This document shows, one piece after another, positions 1-8,298 of a DNA stretch of 64,000 nt. The notes beneath the pieces are model-generated. The model did no database searches. It was given only the letters and a program-made list of their open reading frames with translations, and was not told where the DNA came from. How positions within the stretch are numbered: position 1 is the first letter of the stretch; each line of letters begins with the position of its first letter. Made by a program: the position numbers and the translations under genes. The stretch comes from Bog-159 sp963707465 (GTDB taxonomy: Bacteria > Acidobacteriota > Terriglobia > Bryobacterales > Bryobacteraceae): positions 682,001 through 746,000 of the forward strand of contig CAVPQK010000011.1 in the NCBI GenBank assembly GCA_963707465.1, read 5' to 3'.

Positions 1-1
1 T

Positions 2-217
2 AACATACGCGTCTTCGGTTCCGTGGCCCGTGGCGACAACGGACAGAACAGCGATGTCGATTTCCTGGTGGAGTTCGAGAAGGGTAGAACCTTGTTTGAC
101 CTCATCGCCCTTAAACTGGACCTCCAGGACTTGCTCGGCGCTACCGTCGATGTGGTGACGCCGAACAGCCTGCGCTACGTTCGGGAGCGTGTGTTAGCGG
201 AGGCTCAACCTCTGTGA
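2..217 (+). CDS. MNT-type nucleotidyltransferase (HepT antitoxin family), 5' end outside window
   Basis: Minimal nucleotidyltransferase of the MNT family, which in MNT/HepT systems modifies and neutralises the HEPN toxin. The open frame runs in from the window edge: residues NIRVFGSVARGD precede the in-frame GTG at 23, so the true start lies upstream. The GSVARGD...SDVDFLVEF pattern is the family's nucleotide- and metal-binding signature (GSxxRG, then DxD). About 30 N-terminal residues are missing compared with a typical protein of about 100 residues. The stop at 215-217 is four bases before the ATG of a broken HepT gene, the usual operon order. I am confident of the family; activity cannot be judged from a fragment. 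Confidence 0.82.
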   Translation, partial: NIRVFGSVARGDNGQNSDVDFLVEFEKGRTLFDLIALKLDLQDLLGATVDVVTPNSLRYVRERVLAEAQPL

Positions 218-221
218 TCTC

Positions 222-564
222 ATGAGTTCACCCGACCCGCGAATCTATCTGCTGCACATTCGGGATTGCTGCGAAGAACTGCTGCAGTGCCTTCGGCTGC
301 GCGAACAGGGGAACGTGCCCGCTTCCATCCTTTAATGCTGTCTGCCGCAACCTCGAAATCCTCGGCGAGGCTTCAAGAAAGGTAGGCGTGGAATTCCGCT
401 CGGCGCATCCGGCTATCCCGTGGCGACAGATGAACGACCTGCGCAACGTTTTGATCCATCAATACGAGGGGACCGATGCTGACCTGGTCTGGGCCATCGT
501 GGAACAGGAAATTCCGTCGCTACTCTCGGCCGTTCATGATCTTCTCGAGGCGGAAGGCGGCTAA
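222..564 (+). pseudogene. HepT-like (DUF86, HEPN) toxin gene, frameshifted
   Basis: Two reading frames together give a HepT/DUF86 protein. The first runs from ATG 222 (MSSPDPRIYLLHIRDCC...) to a stop at 333-335. The second, read from about 331, gives NAVCRNLEILGEASRKVG, then IPWRQMNDLRNVLIHQY and ends at TAA 562-564. RNLEILGEA and the R(N)xxxH core (RNVLIH) are HEPN RNase hallmarks of the family. The frames differ by a small deletion or indel near 325-335, and the linker between helix 1 and NLEILGEA looks short. As written the gene would make only a 37-residue peptide, so the toxin is probably inactive. Confidence 0.75.
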
Positions 565-577
565 TTACGGTGAGCCG

Positions 578-1900
578 TTAGCGGTTGATCGCAGCCTGCC
601 GGATGCGATACAGGCTGCCGGCCGACCGAATATACACCGAATCGCCAGCCAGAGCCAGTGACGCAAACACCGGCTCGCCCAGCGAATTCGTAGCCAGAAC
701 CTCGAAATCAGGCCCGGCCTTGACCACGTAGGTGTCTCCGTCGTTGCTGGTGATCATCAGCTTGCCGTCCACGGCCACCGGCGCGCCGGTGAATTGTCCG
801 GGTTGCGGAAAGCGCTTGCCTTCGTACTTCATCCCGCCCGTGACGGCATCCAGGCAGGTCACCAGTCCGGCGCCGGTCAGCACGTACAAATAGTCACCAT
901 AGAGGATCGGCGACGGAATGTATCCAGTGCCCTTGTCGTATTTCCACGCGACGCGCGGCTGGTCCTTGGCCGGGTCGAGGCGGATCGCCATCACGATTTT
1001 CTTCGGGAAACCGCTGGTCACGTAGACCATGCCGTGGCCGAATACCGGCGTATGTACGGAATTGCTCTGGAGTCCTTCCGTGCGCCAAAGCTCATGGCCG
1101 GTGCGCGGATCGTAAGCCACGACATCCTCGGTGGACGGAACAATCAGCGCCGGCTGGCGGCCGGATTCCACGATCACGGGCGTGGTCCAGTTGACCTGTT
1201 CGTTGCGCTGTATCTTCCAGGCGATCTTGCCGTCCGCGGTGGATATGGCGGCCAGAAACGAGCGGTCGCCCTCATCCTGATCGGCCAGGATCAGGATCTT
1301 GTCTTCAAACAGCACCGGCGAAACACCAGTCCCTACGCCGAGCGTGGCGATTCCGCCCAGCGACATTTTCCACAACAGGTTGCCGTCGAAATCGTATTTG
1401 TATAGGCCCTGCGATTCGAAGTACGCATACACGGACTTGCCGTCGGTCACCGGAGTGGGCGAGGCGTAGGTATTGAATTTGTGGATGTCGTCGTAGACCC
1501 CGCCTTCGTAGGCCGTGCGCTCCCAAAGCGGCTTGCCGTCGCCTGTGTCGAAGCACAGCACCTTGAGCGTATGCTTGTGCGTTCCGCCGACGCTATCGGG
1601 GTGGCGGAACACCTGCCCTTCGACCTTATGCCGGACCGGCGCGGCGCCCGGTATCACGTCGCCTTCGATGTCGGTAGTGAGGAACACGCGATTGCCCCAC
1701 ACCACCGGCGAGGCGTGGCCGCGTCCCGGCACGGCCGTCTTCCACGCGACATTTTGGTTGCGGCTCCAGGAGGACGGGAGATTCTTCAGTGTGGACACAC
1801 CGTTCGAGGATGGGCCGCGCCATCCCGGCCAATCGTCCGGGCCGGCGACACAGCAGGTGACCGCGGCGAACGTCAGGAGCGGCAGCAGCGTGGAGCGCAC
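578..1900 (-). CDS. Exported PQQ-type beta-propeller repeat protein
   Basis: A 440-residue protein with a Sec signal (hydrophobic residues about 4-20, then AGPDDWPGWRGP). The DWPxWRGP opening followed by repeated motifs such as DGKPLWER, DGNLLWKM, DGKIAWKI and TGHELWRT is typical of PQQ-like/BamB-type propellers. In acidobacteria and planctomycetes these are common stand-alone periplasmic proteins of unknown substrate. The start is GTG at 1900, with GAGG about ten bases upstream. It is transcribed alone and ends 14 bases past the broken HepT gene, tail to tail. Alcohol-dehydrogenase activity is not supported: I see no cytochrome domain and no cysteine pair typical of quinohaemoproteins. Confidence 0.85.
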   Translation of the reverse strand: MRSTLLPLLTFAAVTCCVAGPDDWPGWRGPSSNGVSTLKNLPSSWSRNQNVAWKTAVPGRGHASPVVWGNRVFLTTDIEGDVIPGAAPVRHKVEGQVFRHPDSVGGTHKHTLKVLCFDTGDGKPLWERTAYEGGVYDDIHKFNTYASPTPVTDGKSVYAYFESQGLYKYDFDGNLLWKMSLGGIATLGVGTGVSPVLFEDKILILADQDEGDRSFLAAISTADGKIAWKIQRNEQVNWTTPVIVESGRQPALIVPSTEDVVAYDPRTGHELWRTEGLQSNSVHTPVFGHGMVYVTSGFPKKIVMAIRLDPAKDQPRVAWKYDKGTGYIPSPILYGDYLYVLTGAGLVTCLDAVTGGMKYEGKRFPQPGQFTGAPVAVDGKLMITSNDGDTYVVKAGPDFEVLATNSLGEPVFASLALAGDSVYIRSAGSLYRIRQAAINR

Positions 1901-1954
1901 ACAGGACCTCTTCGCCAGTGTATCAGGCGCTGAGCCGGGACCGTTCCGGAGCGA

Positions 1955-2749
1955 TCACTCCCAATGCCCCGGAATGCCCCAGTGTCTGGTCACATTGCTG
2001 CCGAACTGGAACCCTGGGCCGATCGAAAATCGGATCGTGTTGCGGCCGTCCCTGAGCAGATCCGGAAACAGGTGATCGTGTACCAGGTCGGCTTGCACCA
2101 CCAGGCCGAAATGTTTGGTGATGTTGAACCCCACGCCGCCGCCGAATCCGTAGAATGCGGTCCATTCTTCCTCCTTGCCGGAAGGGGCGATGACCGACAC
2201 GACCTCTTGAGTGAGGTGATCGGCGGGATGCGCCGTGGCCACTTCGTTGATGATTCCGCAGGAGGGCCGGATATACGGTGTAAAGCGCTTGAAACGGCGA
2301 TAGGGAAACTCGGGGCCGGCGGTGAACGTTTGGGTGACCGAGGCGAACGGTAGGGCGGCTACATAAGTAGGAGGGAGCACGCCGGCCGCAATCAGTTCCT
2401 GCACGACCGGACCAAACCGGTTCTGCAGCGCGGTCGTGGCCTGATTCAGGCCGATCGTGGTAGGACCGGTTCCGCGGCTGTAATCGAAGCCCAAACTGAT
2501 GTGCCGCGACCAGCGCATTCCCGCCTGGACATGGATGCCGGGCTCGAACAGATCGATCTTGGGGCTATCCAAAAACATGAATCCGGTGTAGACCAGGAAG
2601 CGGCCGACATATGCCTGCCCGTCGGGTTGTTCCGCGGGCGGCGCTTGCTGGGCGAAGGCGGGCCCAGCCATCAGGACCAGCGACGCGGTGAACGGAATCA
2701 GATGGGAGAAGGAGGGATGAGAGCTTAACAGGGCCGGTTTGTTTGGCAT
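1955..2749 (-). CDS. Outer-membrane beta-barrel protein, hypothetical
   Basis: A 264-residue secreted protein. The N-terminus is hydrophobic and ends in an AFAQQAPPAEQ-like signal-peptidase site around residue 33. The remainder alternates polar and hydrophobic residues with many Gly and aromatic residues (for example VQAGMRWSRHISLGFDYSRG and FYGFGGGVGFNITKHFGLVVQAD), and it ends in strand-like segments. This pattern fits an OmpA-like or porin-family eight-stranded barrel. The start may be ATG 2749, or an internal ATG just before MAGPAFA. No specific function can be assigned, and no operon partner lies within 50 bases. Confidence 0.65.
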   Translation of the reverse strand: MPNKPALLSSHPSFSHLIPFTASLVLMAGPAFAQQAPPAEQPDGQAYVGRFLVYTGFMFLDSPKIDLFEPGIHVQAGMRWSRHISLGFDYSRGTGPTTIGLNQATTALQNRFGPVVQELIAAGVLPPTYVAALPFASVTQTFTAGPEFPYRRFKRFTPYIRPSCGIINEVATAHPADHLTQEVVSVIAPSGKEEEWTAFYGFGGGVGFNITKHFGLVVQADLVHDHLFPDLLRDGRNTIRFSIGPGFQFGSNVTRHWGIPGHWE

Positions 2750-2871
2750 GGATCTTTAAATATCAAATAGCGAAGACTTTCAGATTAACATTGTCGAGAG
2801 GTTTTGAGTCATGGACCAGTACTAGGTGAAAGGCCCGCAGAGCTTGGTACTAAAACTGCGTGGCGAGAGCC

Positions 2872-3297
2872 TCAGAGGTGTATCCACCGCAGCGGAGGAG
2901 CGAATCGCGAGAAGTCCGTGTCGGCCGTTACCCACTCGCACCCGCTTTCAATGGCGAGCGCGGCGTGCACGGCGTCCGCAGCCAACTTTCCCCTCACGTT
3001 GGCGCCTTCGCAGAGCTGGCGAAAGATGCGCCAATGGCCCAGCCCTGGGCGCACCAAACTGCACGTCGGGCGAGCCAAAAGCGCGTCCAGAAAGCGGAAT
3101 GCCTGCCCAGTCGTGGAGGGTGGATCGAATATGCGCGGGTTCGTCACAACTCTCACGAAGCCGTGCAGGACGAGTTCCGAGAGCGCGAACGGCGCAGGGC
3201 CCGTAGCGCAATCCACTAGCCACGCCGCATAGCGCTGATGATCGGGCGACTGTTGGCGGTGCGCATAAACGAGGATGTTGACATCCGGCATCCACAT
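2872..3297 (-). CDS. PIN-domain ribonuclease toxin (VapC family)
   Basis: A 141-residue PIN-domain protein. The acidic catalytic residues of VapC nucleases are visible: Asp5 in MPDVNILVY, Glu41 in LSELVL, Asp108 in KLAADAVHAAL and Asp126/Asp128 in VTADTDF. VapC toxins cut tRNA or rRNA and are held inactive by the partner antitoxin. The start is ATG 3297 (or ATG 3291), six bases after the stop of an upstream ribbon-helix-helix gene, the normal vapBC order. All catalytic acids are present and the length is normal, so unlike the HEPN modules here this pair looks functional. Confidence 0.88.
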   Translation of the reverse strand: MWMPDVNILVYAHRQQSPDHQRYAAWLVDCATGPAPFALSELVLHGFVRVVTNPRIFDPPSTTGQAFRFLDALLARPTCSLVRPGLGHWRIFRQLCEGANVRGKLAADAVHAALAIESGCEWVTADTDFSRFAPPLRWIHL

Positions 3298-3303
3298 GCA
3301 GAA

Positions 3304-3561
3304 TCAGCCCCGACGGCGTCGGAAGGCAGCCTCGTCATCGGCCACAACCAGTGCGGACGTCCGATCGAGATTCAGGTTCGGATCCACGAGCCTTCCTCTA
3401 ACCGTGTGTAGCCGGAATGCCGGAGCGGGCGAAGCAGGTTTCGGCGAGGAAAGTTGGCGCAAGGCGTCTTGAATCAGCGCGCTTACCGTAATGCCGCGCT
3501 CCGCGGCGAGTCGCTTGGCGTTATCGAGGAGCGGCTCCGGAAGGGAAATTGTGGTTCTCAC
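3304..3561 (-). CDS. Ribbon-helix-helix antitoxin (VapB-like)
   Basis: An 85-residue protein opening with MRTTISLPEPLLDNAKRLA, the beta strand and first helix of a CopG/Arc-type ribbon-helix-helix DNA-binding domain, followed by ITVSALIQDALRQL as the second helix. The C-terminal part (FRLHTVRGRLVDPNLNLDR) is the likely toxin-binding tail. The start is GTG at 3561. There is no Shine-Dalgarno sequence, and a good -10 element ends only six bases before the GTG, so the message is probably leaderless. It precedes the PIN toxin by six bases. Antitoxins of this type usually repress their own operon. Confidence 0.8.
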   Translation of the reverse strand: MRTTISLPEPLLDNAKRLAAERGITVSALIQDALRQLSSPKPASPAPAFRLHTVRGRLVDPNLNLDRTSALVVADDEAAFRRRRG

Positions 3562-3567
3562 GATGCA

Positions 3568-3596
3568 ATGATAGCACGTGTATGCATTTACTTCAA
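3568..3596 (-). promoter_or_regulatory. Sigma70-type promoter of the vapBC-like pair
   Basis: Reading the minus strand there is TTGAAG (3596-3591), a 17-base spacer, then TATCAT (3573-3568). The antitoxin GTG begins at 3561, so the expected transcription start coincides with the start codon and predicts a leaderless transcript. Confidence 0.5.
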
Positions 3597-3613
3597 CATA
3601 TTATGCACATGCA

Positions 3614-4891
3614 TCATCGCGCCGTCAGCTCCGCGGCGACACCGGCCGCGCGTAGGTCGAATTTCGGATTCAGCTCCAGCGCCCGGCTCAGCAATTGGCG
3701 GGCTTCGTCCCGTTTGCCAAGGGCGGCGGCGATTCGACCGGCATGGTAATAGAACACCGGCTCCGGCGTGCCAAGCCACAGCGCCACGCGCGCGGATTCC
3801 TCGGCGCGCGCGTAGTCTTTTCTCTGAAACAGCACCCAGGCCAGCGCATCGTGCGTATAAATATCGTTGCGCACCTTGATTTCTTCCTCGACCAGATCCA
3901 GCGCGCGGTCCAGGTTCCGGCCTTCGTCCGCGTACACCAGCGCCAGGTTGCGGTTAGTCCTTTCGGATGCGAGGCGCGCCATGCGATCCACAAAATCGAT
4001 CAGCTCGCGTTGTTTGCGCGCCTCCTCCGGTTGCTGCCGCAGGGTGTAAAGCTGCTCCAGCGCGGCGGCGTATTCCGGCATCGGCACCGAGCTTTGCGCC
4101 TTCAGGTAACTCGCGATGGCCCCGGCATAGTCGCCGCGGGCGGCGCGCACGCGGCCCAATCCGGCCTGCGCCGCGTGGTATCCGGGAAAGGTGCGGACGG
4201 CTTGCGTGTAGCTCCGCTCCGCCTGGTCGATATCGCCCGTCTTGAAGTAGATATTGCCCAAGTCCACCAGGCACCAGGCCGTATTTTCCGGAGAACGCGC
4301 GCCGGAGTCGATGGCTTGCCGCATCAGGGCGATGGCTTGTCGGGGCCGTCCCGAGACGAATTCATACCAGGAGGCGCGATTCAGGCTGGACTGGTCCGGC
4401 CGCAAGATCAGCATCTGTTGATAAGCCGCGGCGGCCCGATCGTACCGGCCCATCTCCATGGCGGCGTCGCCCAGAATGCCGTAGCTCCAAGGATCACCGG
4501 GGTGCAGGCCGATCAGGACTTCCGCCATATCCGCGGCCGCCTGGAAATGATGCCGCTCCAATTCCACGACCTCGCGCATGCGCAAAGCTTCATAGTTGCC
4601 GTCGTCGGAGACGAGCACGCGATTCAAGATGCGCTCAGCGCGGTCCAGGTAGCCGAAGTCCACGGTCTCCCGCACCTTTTGCAGGAAGGCGGCGGCGAGC
4701 TGATTCTGGTTGGCGGCGCTTTGGGGATTCTGCGCGATCAGCTTCTCGAGCGCGGCGATACGCTGGTCGGTGGTGGCGGTTTCCGGAATCGCGCTGCGCG
4801 CCGCGATATCCGGAAGGGCTTGGCGGAGATCGCCCGCCGTGGCGATCGCGGCGGTGACCAGCAGCGTCGAAAGCAGCCGGTCAGTCCGCAC
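3614..4891 (-). CDS. Exported TPR-repeat protein
   Basis: A 425-residue protein with a short signal sequence (LLSTLLVTAAIATAGD) followed by tandem tetratricopeptide repeats, for example PWSYGILGDAAMEMGRYDRA, WCLVDLGNIYFKTGDIDQAE and AAQAGLGRVRAARGDYAGAI. TPR arrays are protein-binding scaffolds. Its first 11 bases overlap the end of the preceding TPR gene, which implies translational coupling, and both follow a DUF4331 gene. The three genes probably form one envelope-located unit. The exact partner is unknown. Confidence 0.82.
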   Translation of the reverse strand: MRTDRLLSTLLVTAAIATAGDLRQALPDIAARSAIPETATTDQRIAALEKLIAQNPQSAANQNQLAAAFLQKVRETVDFGYLDRAERILNRVLVSDDGNYEALRMREVVELERHHFQAAADMAEVLIGLHPGDPWSYGILGDAAMEMGRYDRAAAAYQQMLILRPDQSSLNRASWYEFVSGRPRQAIALMRQAIDSGARSPENTAWCLVDLGNIYFKTGDIDQAERSYTQAVRTFPGYHAAQAGLGRVRAARGDYAGAIASYLKAQSSVPMPEYAAALEQLYTLRQQPEEARKQRELIDFVDRMARLASERTNRNLALVYADEGRNLDRALDLVEEEIKVRNDIYTHDALAWVLFQRKDYARAEESARVALWLGTPEPVFYYHAGRIAAALGKRDEARQLLSRALELNPKFDLRAAGVAAELTAR

Positions 4892-6104
4892 GGGGATTCA
4901 ACTCTTTCAGCGCGCCGCGCGCCAGGTTGGCCGCCTGCGATTCCGGCGAGACCGACAGCGAGTCGTTGAAATAACGCACGGCGGCCGAAGTGTTCTTCAG
5001 CTTCGCCGCGATGGCGCCGGCGTGATAGAAATACGATGCGTCCCGCAATCCGACAGCCAGCGCTTTGTCCATCTGCTTTTCAGCTTCGGCCGGATCGCCG
5101 GAGGCGTCGAGCGCCCAAGCGTAGGCGTCCAGGGTTCCCACATCCTGGCGCCGCGCCATTTCGATCTTGGCCACGCGCAGGGCTTCGGCGGGATTCGGCG
5201 CGCGGTCCGTATAATAGAGGACCAGTTCCCGGTTGTAGTTCGACGGTGTGTCGATCGCCGCGCGCGCGGCTCGTTCAAAATCCTGGTACGCGATTTGGGC
5301 TTCGGTCTCCTGCCCGGCCAACTGCAGGGCGCCCGCCAATTCGAACTCCACATCGGGACGCGGGACCTTCTGGTAGCGTTCGCGAAGCATCGCGGCGGCC
5401 TCGGCATATCGATGTTGCTCGATGCGCACCCGCGCCATCTCCGCCAGCGCCGGCTGGTAAGTGGGTTTGGCTGCGAGCACCTGCCGCAGGAGAGTTTCGG
5501 CTTCGGCGGCGTGGCCGGTGCGGCGGTTAAGGGACGCTATTTGGGTCGCCAGCCAGGCGCGCTGTTCTTCGTCGGCCAGCGTCAGCCGCAGCGCCGATTC
5601 CCAGAACTGGCGCGCGCCGTCGTTGTCTCCGAACAATTCGCGCAGGTGCGCGCCGTGCGCCAGGGCGTTCACGTTGGTGGAACGCAGATTCAGCATCCAT
5701 TGCGCGGTGCGCTCGGCGTCGGCATAGTCGCCCAGTCCCAGTGCGGCATCCGACACCAGGCCCCAGGCCTCCACATCGTCGGGCGTGCCGTGGTTGAGCG
5801 GGCGCGCGTGTTCCAGCGCTTCGCGGAACTGGCGCCTGGCGAGGAGGACCTTCACCTCCAGTTTGCGCGCCTCAAAATCGTTCGGCGCAAGTTGCAGGGC
5901 TTGGTGGACCGCAGCTTCGGCGTCGTCCAGGCTTTTGGTGGAGTCGGTGGCGCGCGCCTCCTGCAGCGACGTGCGTGCGCGCAGGTTCAGTGCGTCCACT
6001 CCAGCCGGGGTTTTGTTCGGCGCTGGTGCGGCGAGCGTGGCTGCGGCGGCGAGCAGCGTCATGGCCGCGCCTTTGAGAGAGATGTTAATTAATGTTGGCG
6101 TCAT
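4881..6104 (-). CDS. Exported TPR-repeat protein
   Basis: A 407-residue protein with an N-terminal hydrophobic signal (AAMTLLAAAATLAAPAP; a second ATG lies inside it at residue 15). TPR-like helices follow, such as ALQLAPNDFEARKLEVKVLL, EAWGLVSDAALGLGDYADAE and EAETLLRQVLAAKPTYQPAL. It has the same general architecture as the following gene, and the pair may be an old duplication. It is the middle gene of the DUF4331-TPR-TPR operon; the gap to the upstream gene is 73 bases and holds a strong hairpin. The function is presumed scaffolding at the envelope. Confidence 0.82.
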   Translation of the reverse strand: MTPTLINISLKGAAMTLLAAAATLAAPAPNKTPAGVDALNLRARTSLQEARATDSTKSLDDAEAAVHQALQLAPNDFEARKLEVKVLLARRQFREALEHARPLNHGTPDDVEAWGLVSDAALGLGDYADAERTAQWMLNLRSTNVNALAHGAHLRELFGDNDGARQFWESALRLTLADEEQRAWLATQIASLNRRTGHAAEAETLLRQVLAAKPTYQPALAEMARVRIEQHRYAEAAAMLRERYQKVPRPDVEFELAGALQLAGQETEAQIAYQDFERAARAAIDTPSNYNRELVLYYTDRAPNPAEALRVAKIEMARRQDVGTLDAYAWALDASGDPAEAEKQMDKALAVGLRDASYFYHAGAIAAKLKNTSAAVRYFNDSLSVSPESQAANLARGALKELNPRAD

Positions 6105-6116
6105 ATAATTTCAATC

Positions 6117-6158
6117 CGCCGACCGGCGGTCGCGGCTCCAAAACGATCTGGAGCCGCG
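6117..6158 (-). other. Intergenic hairpins in the DUF4331-TPR operon
   Basis: CGCGGCTCCA (6131-6140) pairs perfectly with TGGAGCCGCG (6149-6158) around an eight-base loop. A smaller GC-rich palindrome (CCGCCG/CGGCGG) follows near 6117-6128. There is no U-tract, so this is more likely an mRNA-processing or stability element than a terminator. Confidence 0.5.
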
Positions 6159-6177
6159 CCGCAGGGCAGCATCGCGT

Positions 6178-7767
6178 TCAGTTAATCGGACAAATCGAGC
6201 CGGCGTCTCCCGTGCAGCCGAACTCGCCCGGATCCACGTGCCGGGCGCTGTACCCGCTCTGCGCCCAACCGACGTAGGGGAACGTCTCCTGCAGAGGGAT
6301 GTCGTTCACATTCACGCCGTCGCCCAGCAGCAGGTTGTACTTCGTGCTGTCCGCCAGGAAGCCCTGCACCACGCGCAGCGCGATGTCCGTGACATCGTCG
6401 GAAATGCGGCGGCCATTCGGGAACCCGGCGGCATCGCCGCCCAGCAGGCCCAGGCGGCTGCGGTTAGCTGCCGGTGTGGGTGGAACGCCGGTGTTCAGCC
6501 GAAGCAAGTCGGCTATGGGACCGGCCGGCGTGCCCGCCGCGGCGATGGGTGGCGCATAGGTCACCAGCGGCAGCAAATCGTTGCGTGGCGGCGTGGGTAT
6601 GGGAAACGCCCCGGCGCCAAACAGGGCCTCATAGGCGGCGTTCAGCACGCGCGCGATGGTGGGGTCCAGGTCGAAGTTGGCGAACTGCGAGTCGTTCACC
6701 GGCTGGCTCATGCTCCAGTAGTCCTTGTTGCCCGTGCCGATGATCAATTCGTTGATCAGCGGATTGCCCATGCGCTGCACCTGTTGGAAGGTTCCGTGGT
6801 ATTTCACCGGGCCGGGCGACTGGCGGATGGTGACGGCCGGGCGGGCGGTCGCGCCCCATGCGCCGATAGTGGCTGCCGGACTGGTGGCCGGTTCGATCGC
6901 TCCAGTCGAGGTCAGCATGGCGATGGGAACCTGGATGGCCATTACGTTCACGTTGTAACCCGACACGTTGTCCGGCGAATAGTTGTGCGTATCGTCGGCA
7001 TCCTGGGCCGCGGTCAACACGCCCGGAGCTCCGGACGGGAAGGCGCCCGAACGCAGGTTGAAGGTGTCGAATGCCGCGCCCAGATCGATATAAAACGGAT
7101 CGTCGGCGGTGCCGGCAAAGACCGTGATTCCATTGGTGGTGGTGTAGATGCCCTGCGCGGCCAAAGCGGGATAGTTCGGCATGGTGCGCGGGCCCACGTT
7201 GGCCGGAACCGCATAGAAGCTGGCGCCGCTCTGGTTGGTCAGCAGCGTGGGCACGCCATTGACAAGCATGGTGACCGTGTACGTCTGACGCAAATTAAAT
7301 CCACCCGATCCTGCGCCGCTAAGCGCGGTGATGGCGGGCGGTATGATCTGCGTTCCGGGAGGGATCGGTGCGGGCGAATCGGCGGGCGCGGGGATGCCGC
7401 TGAGCGCGCCCATGAAGCCTGTATAGTACTTTGGCAGCCCACTCGCGGGCGGTGAGAATTGGAATTGAAAAGAGATTCCCGCCAGTGCCGTCTGGTTGTT
7501 GTCGATATTGATGGCATACTGAATGCCCGAATCGAAGGGAAAATAGTTGGGGCCGTTGCTGGCGTCCAGCAACGGGTCTACGTCCAGGACAAAAGTTACT
7601 TTCGTCGGATCGTCGTAACTGACGAAAGCAAAGAAGTCCGCGATGTCGGCTGCCCTGTCGAGGGCGGTGATGGGCGCTTCCCGATGGCTGGCGCCAAAAA
7701 CCGCCCCGGGCTGCGCCATCATGAATGCGGCAATCATAACCGCGATGTGTGTTCTCGTCGTTTTCAT
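6178..7767 (-). CDS. DUF4331 domain secreted protein
   Basis: A protein of about 529 residues. I chose the ATG at 7767 because AGAGGTG lies about six bases upstream and because the signal peptide starts there (MKTTRTHIAVMIAAFMMA...FGASHREAPI). A longer in-frame start at 7869 would place 34 non-signal residues in front. ASHREAPITALDRAADIADFF is the typical opening of DUF4331 proteins, which are exported and of unknown function. Later features include GNKDYWSMSQPVND and a conserved Gly-rich LLGGDAAGFPNGRRISDDVTD segment. It is the first gene of an operon with two TPR proteins downstream. Confidence 0.88.
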   Translation of the reverse strand: MKTTRTHIAVMIAAFMMAQPGAVFGASHREAPITALDRAADIADFFAFVSYDDPTKVTFVLDVDPLLDASNGPNYFPFDSGIQYAINIDNNQTALAGISFQFQFSPPASGLPKYYTGFMGALSGIPAPADSPAPIPPGTQIIPPAITALSGAGSGGFNLRQTYTVTMLVNGVPTLLTNQSGASFYAVPANVGPRTMPNYPALAAQGIYTTTNGITVFAGTADDPFYIDLGAAFDTFNLRSGAFPSGAPGVLTAAQDADDTHNYSPDNVSGYNVNVMAIQVPIAMLTSTGAIEPATSPAATIGAWGATARPAVTIRQSPGPVKYHGTFQQVQRMGNPLINELIIGTGNKDYWSMSQPVNDSQFANFDLDPTIARVLNAAYEALFGAGAFPIPTPPRNDLLPLVTYAPPIAAAGTPAGPIADLLRLNTGVPPTPAANRSRLGLLGGDAAGFPNGRRISDDVTDIALRVVQGFLADSTKYNLLLGDGVNVNDIPLQETFPYVGWAQSGYSARHVDPGEFGCTGDAGSICPIN

Positions 7768-7944
7768 GTGCACCTCTGGTGTGTCATGGTCTTGAAATGT
7801 AGCTCTCCCACTTGTGGATTTGGAACTTTCAAACGGGGTACGAGATGGGCAGTGAAACGGATTGGGCAAGATGTGTAACGAATTACATTACCGGTGACCG
7901 TCCTGGGCGGCCCACGGCACGGTGACCTTTGCCGTGTGCAACTC

Positions 7945-8285
7945 TCAATGAGTCGAAGATCCGGCCGTGAGCGGTTCCATTGTCTGGCATCCGCTATAAC
8001 CGGGCACCGGCGCAGGCGAGCTGACTGTGTGGTGGTTTGATCGCCAGGCGCAAGCCCAAGGCGCAATAGCCGGACGGACCATCGTGGCCATCATGCAGCC
8101 CCTATCCCGACAGCCTCCTGAGGGGGCGCTGCGCCGTTCCGTTGTCCCATGTCGTCCCATCCGGACCTGCGACGAATGCCTGATGGCCGTCCACCGAAGG
8201 ATTGCCCCCAAGTGTTCCCTGGGACAGAATCAGTCGTGGTCTGAGCCGCGGCCGTGCCTACCGCAACCAGAGACAATAATGTCAA
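7945..8285 (-). pseudogene. Remnant of a secreted HAF-repeat-like protein
   Basis: The interval between DUF4331 and the pentapeptide gene (about 530 bases) holds no intact gene. On the minus strand a signal-peptide-like stretch (LTLLSLVAVGTAAAQTTTDS) begins at about 8285. After a frame change, a second frame reads DGHQAFVAGPDGTTWDNGTA, resembling the HAFVxGPxG units of extracellular HAF repeats in acidobacteria. Stops and frame changes follow, and a third frame ends at 7945. I read this as the eroded start of a secreted repeat protein. The match is short and from memory, so the confidence is low. Confidence 0.3.
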
Positions 8286-8298
8286 AATTCCGCGCGCG

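Noticed and set aside
3695..6092. Long plus-strand frames opposite the two TPR genes
   Set aside because: They mirror the GC-skewed third positions of the TPR genes and show no domain or signal.
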